Assembly: GCA_023435895.1 (NCBI GenBank)
Contig: JAEZLH010000023.1
Coordinates: 1-64,000 of the forward strand
Direction: 5' to 3'
DNA length: 64,000 bases
Source of the DNA: Bacillota bacterium
GTDB lineage: Bacteria > Bacillota > Clostridia > Lachnospirales > Lachnospiraceae
Shown here: piece after piece, positions 45,232-54,487 of the stretch
Layout: each line of letters opens with the position of its first letter
Numbering within the stretch: position 1 is the stretch's first letter
Notes under the pieces: model-generated
What the model was told of the DNA's origin: nothing
Database searches by the model: none
The model's input: the letters and a program-made list of their open reading frames with translations, nothing else
Program-made: the position numbers and the translations under genes

Positions 45232-46083
45232 ATGAATGAGAAAGGAAAAAGCTTCTATGCATTGTTTATCTTTCTAATAGCGGAGGCTATTCAAATTGTT
45301 GTATCAGTAATAATGCTTGCAGTTGTTTCTGTTACAAAAATGCTTCAAATGGGATCAGAGTCAGGTGAGGAAAGCTCGGTGCAGATTGAACAATTTTTGA
45401 ACAGCGGTATAAATAGAGAAACACAGTATTTAATTTCTGTATTAGCTATTTTAGTATGCGGAATAATATTTTTCTTCTGGTACCGTTACGAAGTACGCGG
45501 AGAAGTGAAAATGGCGCAAACTCTACCTTTAAAAACTGGAAATATTATATTGTTAGTTTGTCTGGGACTTGGAAGTCAGTTTGCAATTTCAGGTGCAATG
45601 AGTATTTTACAGAATTTCTTTGTGAAGCTTTTCGAAGATTATGAAAAGCAAATTAACTCCTTACAGGAGGGCAGTCAAATTGTAGTACTACTCTTGGTTT
45701 TGATCATAGCACCTGTAACAGAAGAATTAATCTTTCGTGGTGTAATATTGCACCGAACATCCAGATATCTTACCTTTTTAGGAGCGAATCTTCTGCAAGC
45801 AGTTCTATTTGGCATTTATCATTTTAATATAGTTCAAGGCATATATGCGGCAATACTTGGCTTCGTGCTAGGGCTGGTCTGCAAAAAATTCGGTACTGTG
45901 CTAGCTTCTATTTTCCTTCATATAGCGGTGAATTTAAGCTCTTATCTTATGGTTTTTATGCCGCAAAATATATTCGTTATTATTGGTATGACGATAATTG
46001 GGGCTGTTTTGATGATAGTAACATTAAAGCGATTTGAAATTAAAACACTTTTCACAATGAATAGGATAAATGAACGAATCTAA
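45232..46083 (+). CDS. CPBP family intramembrane metalloprotease
   Basis: 283 aa, about seven to eight membrane helices. The CPBP/Abi motifs are EELIFRG near 165 (Glu-Glu and Arg), GIYHFN near 197 and HIAVNL near 235. Relatives cleave or modify membrane proteins; some confer bacteriocin immunity. No peptide-toxin gene is adjacent. A second CPBP protein is at 56114. GGGGGAAAT precedes ATG. Confidence 0.88.
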   Translation: MNEKGKSFYALFIFLIAEAIQIVVSVIMLAVVSVTKMLQMGSESGEESSVQIEQFLNSGINRETQYLISVLAILVCGIIFFFWYRYEVRGEVKMAQTLPLKTGNIILLVCLGLGSQFAISGAMSILQNFFVKLFEDYEKQINSLQEGSQIVVLLLVLIIAPVTEELIFRGVILHRTSRYLTFLGANLLQAVLFGIYHFNIVQGIYAAILGFVLGLVCKKFGTVLASIFLHIAVNLSSYLMVFMPQNIFVIIGMTIIGAVLMIVTLKRFEIKTLFTMNRINERI

Positions 46084-46729
46084 TTAGAGATTCACCTCCT
46101 AGGGATGGATTGGTATTTTACTTGTGAGTTAATGTATCAATGTGGAAGGAATTAATCTTTTGGCTTAGTTCAAGCGCAGTTGTTACAGTAGGAACATCAC
46201 TTTTGATAGCGGAAATATAAAATTTTTCTTGCATAAATATAAAAAATCATTTAAGATATAATCTGCAATTGAGTATTCATAAGATTTCATAATGGCAATG
46301 GATCGACAGATTGATTTCGGCGTATTTCATATGCACTCTGAGAAGGAGGCGTAAAGAGAGAATCCGAACAGCCAAAACAGCGTTATGATTTCGAATTTAG
46401 TGGTAATCAAAGTGTGAAAATGAATTAGATACAAAAATGTAACTCTTGAATATAAGTCTTGACCCTAAGAGATATGGTTGGCAGGAACTTGAAAGAACTT
46501 ATTCATTGAATGGTTTTAATAAGTTTTTATGATTGGTTTATAATGCTGATTCCCGGGGTCTATACCACGCAGGAACCAGCATTTTTTGTTGAATTAAAGC
46601 ACTGCATTATAATGGGCGATAAAGGCAACATTATAAGAAGAAAGATTATGGCTATATTCATTGTGAATTTTAATTGTAAATATAAAGTAGCGAGTTGTAA
46701 GCAGCCAGGAGGCTGCAGAAGGAGGAAAA
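46084..46729. other. 646-bp intergenic region with an orphan hairpin
   Basis: No credible gene; a 78-codon frame at 46510 crosses a terminator-like hairpin and lacks family features. The region could hold a long leader or small RNA ahead of the ECF gene. A GAAGGAGG site near 46342 leads to no useful frame. Confidence 0.45.
46542..46589 (+). terminator. Terminator-like hairpin, possible attenuator
   Basis: Stem AATGCTGATTCC / GGAACCAGCATT with one mismatch, an 18-nt loop containing GGT/ACC, then TTTTTT. It is about 140 nt upstream of the ECF S-component start and 460 nt after the CPBP stop. That placement suits either a terminator for an unseen transcript or a regulated attenuator. I could not match it to a known riboswitch. 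Confidence 0.5.
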
Positions 46730-47344
46730 ATGAATACAACAACTAACTTTCGCACCACAAGAATGGTGCAATTGGCGCTGTTCACAGCGATTATACTCTT
46801 AATGGCATTTACACCAATAGGTTACATTAAGACACTGGGTTTGGAGATTACATTAATCGTTGTTCCGGTCGCAGTAGGAGCAATCGTTCTTGGACCTACA
46901 GGAGGAGCAATTCTTGGAGCAGTTTTTGGAATCACAAGTTTTATTCAGTGCTTTGGAATGAGCCCCTTTGGAGCTGCATTGTTAGGAATTAATCCAATCG
47001 GAACATTTATTGTATGTTTGGTTCCCCGAGTTTTGATGGGGTGGCTGACCGGTTTGATTTTTAAAAGTGGAAAAAAGATTAGTAAGGATCTTTTCTTTGG
47101 TGTTGCCAGTTTAGCAGGTCCGCTTTTAAATACAGTGTTTTTTATGACAACATTAATTTTATTCTTTTATAATACAGATTTTATTCAGGGAATCGTCGCG
47201 TCTACAAAGGCAACAAATGTATTTGCATTCGTAATTGCATTTGTAGGAATTAACGGTCTCATAGAAGCGATTGTATGCTTTGTGGTCGGAACCGTAGTGG
47301 CTAAAGCAATTGATACGGTTTCATCCAGAAATTCCTCATTTTAA
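46730..47344 (+). CDS. ECF transporter S component
   Basis: 204 aa, about six membrane helices. The N terminus (TRMVQLALFTAIILLMAFTPIGYI) and the LGPTGGAILGAVFGITSF segment near 62 are typical of vitamin-binding S components of energy-coupling factor transporters. The substrate cannot be told; the pattern is closest in memory to pantothenate- or thiamine-related members. No EcfA/EcfT genes are in the window, so it probably shares a common module (group II). GAAGGAGG lies 6 nt before ATG. Confidence 0.82.
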   Translation: MNTTTNFRTTRMVQLALFTAIILLMAFTPIGYIKTLGLEITLIVVPVAVGAIVLGPTGGAILGAVFGITSFIQCFGMSPFGAALLGINPIGTFIVCLVPRVLMGWLTGLIFKSGKKISKDLFFGVASLAGPLLNTVFFMTTLILFFYNTDFIQGIVASTKATNVFAFVIAFVGINGLIEAIVCFVVGTVVAKAIDTVSSRNSSF

Positions 47345-47493
47345 TGATATAGGGATCAGATTATGATTTGGCTTTCAGTGATGCGTTCGTATAGTAAATA
47401 GCAATGAAAAATCATTATGCCAAGGTCTGAATTGGGAGTGAACAGTAAAGCAAGGAACTTCTTGAAAGCTTGAAAAGAAATAAAAAGTCACTA

Positions 47494-47523
47494 TTGACAG
47501 TATCCCTGTCCATATGTTACAAT
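47494..47523 (+). promoter_or_regulatory. Strong promoter of infC operon
   Basis: TTGACA at 47494-47499 and extended -10 TGTTACAAT (TACAAT at 47518-47523), spacing 18 nt. Start expected near 47530, leaving a 220-nt leader. Confidence 0.85.
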
Positions 47524-47529
47524 GTGTTA

Positions 47530-47704
47530 GCTGTGAGTATTGCAAGGCAATATTTACATGATAAAGAAGAGATCCATCTCTCACCCATAGCGTAGAAATC
47601 AGTTTACAGTGAACGGGTTATTGCTTTTAAAACTAATTTTATTTCTATATAGAGATAATTGTGTGATAAGCTTAGGTGGATAATCTTTATCCACCTATTT
47701 TTTT
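47530..47704 (+). promoter_or_regulatory. infC-rpmI-rplT leader with transcription attenuator
   Basis: A 5' leader of about 175 nt ends in a perfect terminator: stem TAGGTGGATAA / TTATCCACCTA with a 3-nt loop (47673-47697) and seven T residues, 47 nt before the infC start. Bacillus infC operons are controlled by L20-dependent termination in such a leader (L20 leader). The position fits; the sequence match to that RNA family was not tested. Confidence 0.65.
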
Positions 47705-47750
47705 GTATTGATGTAACTGATTGATTTATAACCTATGGAGGTGCAGTACT

Positions 47751-48257
47751 ATTAGCGATTTAATGATTAATGAACAAATCAGGGATAAAGAAATTCGCCT
47801 GATTGGTGAAAACGGAGAGCAGTTAGGAATCATGTCTTCCAAAGATGCAATGAAGCTGGCAAAGGATGCAAATCTGGATCTTGTTAAAATTGCGCCTACA
47901 GCAAAGCCACCGGTTTGCAAGATAATTGATTACGGTAAGTACAGATATGAGCTGGCTAGAAAAGATAAGGAAGCGAAGAAGAAGCAAAAAGTAACCGAAG
48001 TAAAGGAAATTCGTTTGTCTCCGAATATCGATGATAACGATTTGAATACAAAGGCGAATCAGGCACGTAAATTTATCACTCATGGTGATAAAGTAAAGGT
48101 TGCACTACGTTTCCGTGGTAGAGAAATGGCTCATACCTCTTCTTCAAAAGTAATCTTAGATGATTTCTTTTCAAAACTTGAGGATATCGCTGTAATTGAA
48201 AAACCGGCGAAGCTCGAAGGAAGAAATATGATTATGTTCTTATCAGAAAAACGTTAA
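47751..48257 (+). CDS. infC: Translation initiation factor IF-3
   Basis: 168 aa from an ATT start codon at 47751, with GGAGGTG 7-8 nt upstream. The protein begins SDLMINEQIRDKEIRLIG, aligning with B. subtilis IF-3 right after its own AUU start. AUU initiation is the known autoregulation device: IF-3 rejects non-canonical starts, including its own. The N-domain, a Lys-rich linker (KDKEAKKKQK) and a C-domain with GDKVKVALRFRGREM are complete. The in-frame ATG at 47721 lies before the ribosome binding site and is not used, in my view. Confidence 0.95.
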   Translation: MSDLMINEQIRDKEIRLIGENGEQLGIMSSKDAMKLAKDANLDLVKIAPTAKPPVCKIIDYGKYRYELARKDKEAKKKQKVTEVKEIRLSPNIDDNDLNTKANQARKFITHGDKVKVALRFRGREMAHTSSSKVILDDFFSKLEDIAVIEKPAKLEGRNMIMFLSEKR

Positions 48258-48337
48258 AATACTAAATATTACAGCGTTTTGAGAGGGCATTCATCTTAAG
48301 GACCCTCAGCTGTATTAATTATTAAGGAGGAAATATC

Positions 48338-48535
48338 ATGCCAAAATTAAAAACAAGCAGAGCAGCAGCGAAGCGTTTCACAGTAACAGGAACCGGAAAG
48401 CTTAAGAGAAGCAAGGCTTACAAAAGACATATCTTAACAAAAAAATCCGCTAAGACAAAAAGAAATCTTAGAAAAGCAACTATCACAGATGAAACTAATG
48501 TTAAGAACATGAAGAAAATCTTACCATATCTTTAA
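48338..48535 (+). CDS. rpmI: 50S ribosomal protein L35
   Basis: 65 aa, strongly basic, starting MPKLKTSRAAAKRF with GKLKRSKAYKRHILTKKS, diagnostic for bL35. AAGGAGG precedes the ATG. Middle gene of the infC-rpmI-rplT operon. Confidence 0.97.
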   Translation: MPKLKTSRAAAKRFTVTGTGKLKRSKAYKRHILTKKSAKTKRNLRKATITDETNVKNMKKILPYL

Positions 48536-48563
48536 GAGATAGGTGATAAGGAGGAAATAGAAC

Positions 48564-48920
48564 ATGGCAAGAATTAAAGGCGGATTAAACGCTAAGAAAA
48601 GACATAATAAAGTATTAAAATTAGCAAAAGGCTATAGAGGAGCAAGATCCAAACAATATAGAGTAGCAAAGCAGTCAGTTATGAGAGCTTTAACTTCTTC
48701 TTTCGCAGGTAGAAAAGAAAGAAAAAGACAGTTCAGACAGTTATGGATTGCACGTATCAATGCTGCAGCAAGAATGAACGGCTTATCCTACAGCAAATTA
48801 ATGTATGGTTTAAAGTTAGCTAACGTTGACATCAACAGAAAGATCCTTTCTGATATGGCTATCAATGATGCAGCAGGCTTTAGCGCACTTGCTGAAGTTG
48901 CAAAATCTAAATTAGCTTAA
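48564..48920 (+). CDS. rplT: 50S ribosomal protein L20
   Basis: 118 aa, starting MARIKGGLNAKKRHNKVLKLAKGY with RQLWIARINAAAR in the middle, diagnostic for bL20. It is needed for early 50S assembly and in Firmicutes represses its own operon through the leader. AAGGAGG lies 8 nt before ATG. Operon ends at a terminator. Confidence 0.97.
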   Translation: MARIKGGLNAKKRHNKVLKLAKGYRGARSKQYRVAKQSVMRALTSSFAGRKERKRQFRQLWIARINAAARMNGLSYSKLMYGLKLANVDINRKILSDMAINDAAGFSALAEVAKSKLA

Positions 48921-48940
48921 TAAATTAACATAATAAGAGA

Positions 48941-48972
48941 GAGATATGCGAATAGCATATCTCCTTTTTTTT
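48941..48972 (+). terminator. Intrinsic terminator of infC operon
   Basis: Stem GAGATATGC / GCATATCTC, loop GAATA, followed by CTTTTTTTT. Confidence 0.95.
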
Positions 48973-49234
48973 GCTTTGAACTTAGCCTGAACTCAATTTT
49001 AAGGATTAAAGACGACCCGAGTTGGTAAAGGGAAAGACAAAGCTAGTTTTAAGGATGATGTAGATGGCGAATAGGGATGATATATTACGGTACTAACAAA
49101 TCATTCTTTATTTTATTTGAAAAGGGAAATTCGATTATATTACCTGCAATCTTCCTATATAATAGTGTAAGGAGTTATGCGATAAGCTGGAAACTTGGAC
49201 ATTTTAAATTCTAACGCATGATGGAGGGATATCA
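48973..49234. other. Intergenic region before the protease pair
   Basis: About 260 bp. A TATAAT hexamer at 49158-49163 lies about 75 nt before the protease start, but no good -35 is paired with it; a sporulation sigma factor could be used instead. No gene seen. Confidence 0.45.
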
Positions 49235-50941
49235 ATGACTAGGGAAGATCGTGAGAAAATTATAAGTAATGATTTTGCAGATATTCTCGTTACCTATAGT
49301 GGTGATAAAAGTGCCTTGCAAAGATATCAGAATAATGTAATTAATATAATCGATTTTTATAATGCGGTGGTACATGTCCCAGTGAGTGAAATCAATGATG
49401 AGATAATCCAGGCAAGGGGTTATTCGGTTATGCCATCGTTATTTGGATTATGCAGTCAGGAGAGTTTGGAAGCCTCCGGAATCCTTCGTATTCGAAATGT
49501 TCCAAATTTTAATCTTAGAGGGCAGGGGGTTTTGATTGGAATTATTGATACAGGGATAGATTATACAAATCCAATATTTCAATATGCGGATAAAACAACT
49601 AAGATTGTTTCAATTTGGGATCAAACAATTTTTAGTGATAATTATCCTGATGATTATTACTATGGCACCGAATATACCAGAGAGCAAATCAATGAAGCAC
49701 TAAAAAGTGAGCATCCACTGTCTATGGTACCCACAATAGATGATATCGGACATGGAACAATGCTAGCTGGATTGGCCGCCGGAAACGAGGTACCTGCAAG
49801 TAATTTTTATGGGGTGGCACCGGATGCGGAGTTGGTTGTGGTAAAACTCAAACAGGCAAAAGATTATCTGAGAGATTTTTTTATTATTCCAAGAGATGTT
49901 CCGTGTTATCAGGAAAATGATATTCTGTTTGCAATTAACTATCTCTCTTTGGTAGCCAATCGTTTAAATCGGCCTATTGCAGTATGTGTAGCGCTTGGAA
50001 CCTCACAGGGACCACATGATGGCAAAGGAACACTAAGCAGTGCATTATCCATGAGAGCAGAGAGTATCGGAGTGGGAATAGTGGTGGCTGGTGGGAACGA
50101 AGGGAGTGCAAGAAGGCATTACTCGGGTGTGGTGGATACTGCAGTGGGATATGATACAGTGGAGCTGCAGGTGGGACCAAATAATCCTGGGTTTTTTCTG
50201 GAATGTTGGGGTGCTTCGCCTGACATTTACGCAATTGATATCCAAACACCGAGTGGGGAGTACATCCCGAAAATGATACCGGTTCTTGATGAGCACCGAT
50301 TTGTTAACTTTATCTTTGAGCCAACAACCATCAATGTTGATTTTCAAATATCTGAATCACAAAGTGGAGAACAGTTAATTCTAATGCGCCTTCGAAGACC
50401 TTCCCAGGGTATATGGAAGTTTAAGGTCTATTATAGCGGTGATCTTGAGGGTGCGTTTAATATGTGGCTGCCCATGGAGGGCTTTGTATCGAATGACACC
50501 TTTTTTACACGGTCTGATCCCTATATCACCTTGCTGTCATTGGCTAATGCAAGATCCCCCATTGCCGCCACCGCATATAACACAAGAGATCAAAGCCTAT
50601 ATGTCAATGCAAGCAGAGGATTTACACTTACGGGAGCAATCAAGCCAGAAATCGCTGCTCTTGGGGTGAATGTTATTGCTCCCGGATTAAATAATACATT
50701 TGTAGAGGTTACAGCTACCAGTGCTGCAGCGGCTCATATTACAGGAGTAGCAGCAATGATGTTAGAATGGGGTATTGTGAAAGGGAATCAACCCTATCTT
50801 AGCACTACTGATATGAAGGTATTTATGATACGTGGGGCTAGAAGAAACACGGACATGAAATATCCGAACAGAGATTGGGGCTATGGAATAATTGATGTAT
50901 ATAATATCTTTGACTCGCTAAGAATCAATACAACACCATAA
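49235..50941 (+). CDS. S8 family (Csp-like) subtilisin protease
   Basis: 568 aa. Subtilase domain with Asp105 (IGIIDTGIDY), His173 (GHGTMLAG) and Ser496, plus the oxyanion Asn in GGNEG. The Ser motif reads ATSAAAAH rather than the usual GTSMAAPH, so Gly before Thr-Ser is Ala and the Pro is lost. A roughly 150-residue insertion (about 300-450, beta-rich, jelly-roll-like) sits between the Asn and Ser blocks, as in CspB-type germination proteases. No signal peptide; no long prodomain. It is 25 nt before a paralogue. A germination role (processing spore cortex hydrolase) is inference from family. GGAGGG lies 6-8 nt before ATG. Confidence 0.88.
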   Translation: MTREDREKIISNDFADILVTYSGDKSALQRYQNNVINIIDFYNAVVHVPVSEINDEIIQARGYSVMPSLFGLCSQESLEASGILRIRNVPNFNLRGQGVLIGIIDTGIDYTNPIFQYADKTTKIVSIWDQTIFSDNYPDDYYYGTEYTREQINEALKSEHPLSMVPTIDDIGHGTMLAGLAAGNEVPASNFYGVAPDAELVVVKLKQAKDYLRDFFIIPRDVPCYQENDILFAINYLSLVANRLNRPIAVCVALGTSQGPHDGKGTLSSALSMRAESIGVGIVVAGGNEGSARRHYSGVVDTAVGYDTVELQVGPNNPGFFLECWGASPDIYAIDIQTPSGEYIPKMIPVLDEHRFVNFIFEPTTINVDFQISESQSGEQLILMRLRRPSQGIWKFKVYYSGDLEGAFNMWLPMEGFVSNDTFFTRSDPYITLLSLANARSPIAATAYNTRDQSLYVNASRGFTLTGAIKPEIAALGVNVIAPGLNNTFVEVTATSAAAAHITGVAAMMLEWGIVKGNQPYLSTTDMKVFMIRGARRNTDMKYPNRDWGYGIIDVYNIFDSLRINTTP

Positions 50942-50966
50942 TATGTCAGGGCAGGGGGTGTAAAAC

Positions 50967-52664
50967 GTGACAGGAGACCTTAGATCAAAGATAGGGAGTA
51001 ATGATTATATCGATCTCATTATCGAATACAACGGAAATATAAAGATATTGGAACGTTTCCCCCAGGGTACTGTTCATATTATGAATGATATTTATGCAAT
51101 TATTTATGAACCGAAGGGAACCCTCAAAGGAGGAATCATATTTCGTGATGGCTATACGCTTTTGCCGTCCTGTTACGGTCTCACCAGTCAGGGGAATTTT
51201 GATGCTACCGGAATTACCAGATTGCGACGTCTGCCCAATTTTAATCTTCGAGGTGAGGGTGTATTGATTGGGATTATTGATACCGGAATTGAATATACCA
51301 ATCCGGTGTTTCTTAATAAAAATGGGACTACCAAGATAGCGGCTATTTGGGATCAAACCATTGAGCGGGATGGTTCTCCTCTGCCTTATGGCTTCGGAGC
51401 ACAATATAGTACGGAAGAAATTAATAGTGCTTTGAAAAGTACAAATCCCTTGGAAGTGGTTCCAAGTACAGATTTAAACGGTCATGGGACAATGCTTGCA
51501 GGCATTGCTGCAGGTTCTGAAATTCCTGAGAGTGAATTTAGTGGGGTTGCCCCGGATTCTGAACTTATTATTGTTAAACTCAAGCAAGCGAAGCAATCAA
51601 TAAGGGATATCTTCATTATACCGGATAATGTAGAGTGCTTTCAGGAAAATGACATTATGTGGGGGGTTCAATATTGTGTTGACAAAGCGAGAGAATTGAA
51701 TCGCCCTCTAGCCATTTGCATTGGATTGGGCTCATCCCAGGGTTCCCATGATGGAAGGGGAGCATTGAGTAGTTTTATTTCGGTGGTATCCAATTATTCC
51801 GGAGTGGTGACCTCTGTGGCAGCTGGAAATGAAGGAGATTCAAACCGACATTTTTATGATGAAATCGTTTCGGCAATCGGCAGCAGTACGGTGCAACTGA
51901 ATGTAGGAGAGGGAGAAAAGGGTTTTTCTATGGAGTTATGGGGAACAGCGCCAAACAGTTATTCTATCGACATTATGTCCCCGTCAAATGAATATATCCC
52001 GCGCATCCCTGAAAGTATTAGGGTAAACCGTGAAATATCCTTTATATTTGAAGATACAACAATATCAGTAGATTACCAAATGGTGGAATCCTCCACAGGA
52101 GATCAACTGATTTTATTGCGTTTTCACAATCCTTCTCCCGGTGTATGGAATTTTAAAGTATATACAAGAGGAGACTTAAGAGGTTCCTTCCACATATGGT
52201 TGCCCAGTGATGACTTTATTACTAGGGATACCTATTTTCTTCAGGCTGATCCATATACAACAATTACGTCCCCTGGCAATTCCCCCTTGCCTATTACATG
52301 TACAGCTTATAATACCAAAACCGGTACACTATATCGCAAGGCTGGAAAGGGATATACAAGGACGAATGAAATAAAACCCGATATTGCAGCTCCAGGGGTA
52401 GATGTTTTAGGTCCTACCCTGCAAAAGGGATTTACTAACTTTTCGGGAACCAGTGTGGCAGCAGCCTATACTTCTGGCGTGAATGCCATGATATTAGAAT
52501 GGGCAATTGTGAAGGGTTTTTATCCAGGTATGGATGCGGTCGGAATCAAAAAGTTCATTGTTCGGGGGGCACAACGAAACCCTCAGATATTATATCCGAA
52601 TAGGGACTGGGGCTATGGAATATTGGATGTATATAATGTCTTTAATACCTTAAGAGTAAGATAA
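50967..52664 (+). CDS. S8 family (Csp-like) subtilisin protease, paralogue
   Basis: 565 aa. Asp105, His173 and Ser496 occupy the same residue numbers as in the upstream paralogue; here the Ser motif is the more standard GTSVAAAY, and AAGNEG carries the oxyanion Asn. The same beta-rich insertion lies between the Asn and Ser motifs. It starts at GTG 50967 with GGGGGTGT about 8 nt upstream. The two genes form a tandem duplication and probably one operon. Csp pairs in spore formers include both active proteases and pseudoproteases; both here keep the triad. Confidence 0.9.
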   Translation: MTGDLRSKIGSNDYIDLIIEYNGNIKILERFPQGTVHIMNDIYAIIYEPKGTLKGGIIFRDGYTLLPSCYGLTSQGNFDATGITRLRRLPNFNLRGEGVLIGIIDTGIEYTNPVFLNKNGTTKIAAIWDQTIERDGSPLPYGFGAQYSTEEINSALKSTNPLEVVPSTDLNGHGTMLAGIAAGSEIPESEFSGVAPDSELIIVKLKQAKQSIRDIFIIPDNVECFQENDIMWGVQYCVDKARELNRPLAICIGLGSSQGSHDGRGALSSFISVVSNYSGVVTSVAAGNEGDSNRHFYDEIVSAIGSSTVQLNVGEGEKGFSMELWGTAPNSYSIDIMSPSNEYIPRIPESIRVNREISFIFEDTTISVDYQMVESSTGDQLILLRFHNPSPGVWNFKVYTRGDLRGSFHIWLPSDDFITRDTYFLQADPYTTITSPGNSPLPITCTAYNTKTGTLYRKAGKGYTRTNEIKPDIAAPGVDVLGPTLQKGFTNFSGTSVAAAYTSGVNAMILEWAIVKGFYPGMDAVGIKKFIVRGAQRNPQILYPNRDWGYGILDVYNVFNTLRVR

Positions 52665-52846
52665 AAATAGGTTACGGTTTCACTCCCAGTCAAAATCATA
52701 TGCCAAGTTCTAAAGGGAGGCGTGGACAGCAACAATAATATTATAAAACGATTAGAGATGAGGGTTTCATCTTGCACAAATATACAGATTGAAGTATGAT
52801 GAACATGGAAAATATAAGAAGAGAAAACGTATAATAGGAGGAAATC

Positions 52847-53551
52847 ATGAGAAATAAATTGTCCAATGGTCTATGGGGGGTGTTATTTATATTTATTGGA
52901 ATAGGTTTTGCAGGTAATGTACTGTTTGGTTGGGAATTCAGGTTGTTCTTTGAAGGATGGTGGACTCTATTTATTATCATTCCATGCTTTATCAGTATGG
53001 TGAATAATGGAGTTGGATTTGGTAACGCCTTTGGTTTTGTTGTTGGTGTATTGTTGCTTTTAGCACATTATGTTAGCTTTACGTTTGATGTTTGGGGTTT
53101 GGTGGTACCCATTATCTTGATTTTTATCGGTCTTAGAATTATCTTTCAGGGAGCCTTTCGAGGAAAAAGCGGGTTTAAAAATCAGGGAACTGAATTTAGT
53201 GGTGGTTCCAGTGAGACCTTTACCGGTGGAGTAAAAAGAGAGTATAACGCAGTTTTTTCTGGAAATCGAATCAGGATTGACGATGTGTTTGTTGGAGCTA
53301 GCTTATCCGCTGTGTTTGCTGGGCTTTCCCTGGATCTAAGAGATGCAAAGATAGAGAATGATATTGAGATTACAGCGCAGGCGATTTTTGGCGGAATTGA
53401 TATCTATGTTCCGGCAGGAGTGAAAGTGAAGACAAATAATATTCCCATTTTTGGTGGCGTGAGTAATAAAAGTGCTGCGGGTAATAATCCGGGAGCACCA
53501 ACAATCTATCTCAATTCTACCTGTATGTTTGGAGGGATTGATATAAAATGA
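52847..53551 (+). CDS. LiaF-like membrane protein
   Basis: 234 aa. Four N-terminal membrane helices (about 7-25, 33-50, 55-78, 83-103) followed by a Gly/Ser-rich linker and a C-terminal beta-strand-repeat domain (about 130-234, AVFAGLSLDLRDAKIENDIEITAQAIFGGIDIYVPAGV split by short turns). This is the layout of LiaF and related cell-envelope stress sensors. No LiaRS two-component genes are adjacent. AGGAGGAAA precedes ATG. The stop overlaps the next start (ATGA), so translation is coupled. Confidence 0.88.
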   Translation: MRNKLSNGLWGVLFIFIGIGFAGNVLFGWEFRLFFEGWWTLFIIIPCFISMVNNGVGFGNAFGFVVGVLLLLAHYVSFTFDVWGLVVPIILIFIGLRIIFQGAFRGKSGFKNQGTEFSGGSSETFTGGVKREYNAVFSGNRIRIDDVFVGASLSAVFAGLSLDLRDAKIENDIEITAQAIFGGIDIYVPAGVKVKTNNIPIFGGVSNKSAAGNNPGAPTIYLNSTCMFGGIDIK

Positions 53552-54417
53552 ACAGCACCCAAAGAATGATAAAATATTGTGCCATGGCATTTGCGATTAT
53601 TCTGGCAATTGGAATAATCTCTGGAATGGCCAGCATTGTCTTTACAATAATTAACTCCGTAAGCGGGAATTCGGAACAATTTGATTTCAAAATTAACAAA
53701 AGAAACCACGCATATACCAACTATGACCGCGAATTTGAAGAAGTAAAAAGTATAAAGGTGGATAATCGCATTGGAAGCTTGCATATTTTAATCGGAGACG
53801 GATTCCGTGTGGAAGCCCAAAATGTTAGCAAGGAATTTGAGGCAAAGGTAAATGGTGATGGAAGACTTACAATTCATGATGTTGGTGGAAATTTTAAATT
53901 TCTGTGGTTTAACATCGGCGGAGTGCCAAGTACAAAATCGGATATAACGATTTACGTGCCATCTGATTTTGTAGCAAAGGAAGTGCTAATCGATACTGGT
54001 GCCGGAAGTACATCGCTGGAAGGAATCCAAACTGATTACCTTTATATAGAAGCGGGGGCTGGAAATATCAATGCCTCAGGAGTAGTGGCTAAGAAGGTAA
54101 AATGGGATGGAGGGGTTGGTTCTGCTACCTTTCGCGAGGTACGCTTTGAGGAGTCTTCTTTTGACTGTGGAGTTGGAAATCTTGAAGTGAATGGCAAATT
54201 ACTTGGCGTCACCGATGTGGATTGCGGAGTGGGAGAAGTAAGACTGGATATTAATGGATCAGCACAAGATTATGGTTATAATGTTGATACCGGTATCGGT
54301 AGAATTACCTGGAACAGTGAAAAGATTTCAGGGAAGAGCAATGGGGACGCAGATAATATAATTAAAGTTGATGGCGGAGTGGGATCGGTTGAAATTGAAT
54401 TTACAAATAATAGATAA
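53548..54417 (+). CDS. DUF4097-family beta-repeat membrane protein
   Basis: 289 aa. One N-terminal membrane helix (about 10-35), then an extracellular-type domain made of repeated short beta strands (about 60-289), with repeating GAG or GVG turns such as DTGAGS, EAGAGN, DGGVGS, DCGVGN, DCGVGE and DTGIGR about 20 residues apart. This is the DUF4097 solenoid often paired with LiaF-like proteins. Start overlaps the upstream stop by 4 nt. Probably a partner in envelope-stress signalling (inference). Confidence 0.88.
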   Translation: MNSTQRMIKYCAMAFAIILAIGIISGMASIVFTIINSVSGNSEQFDFKINKRNHAYTNYDREFEEVKSIKVDNRIGSLHILIGDGFRVEAQNVSKEFEAKVNGDGRLTIHDVGGNFKFLWFNIGGVPSTKSDITIYVPSDFVAKEVLIDTGAGSTSLEGIQTDYLYIEAGAGNINASGVVAKKVKWDGGVGSATFREVRFEESSFDCGVGNLEVNGKLLGVTDVDCGVGEVRLDINGSAQDYGYNVDTGIGRITWNSEKISGKSNGDADNIIKVDGGVGSVEIEFTNNR

Positions 54418-54487
54418 ATTACAAAATTTCCACTAGCAATTATTTGATGAATCGGGAATACTTGTTTCTAAATCAGACAAAATATAG

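Noticed and set aside
46510..46746. 78-codon open frame upstream of the ECF S component
   Set aside because: It runs through a terminator-like hairpin, overlaps the real start and has no family character.
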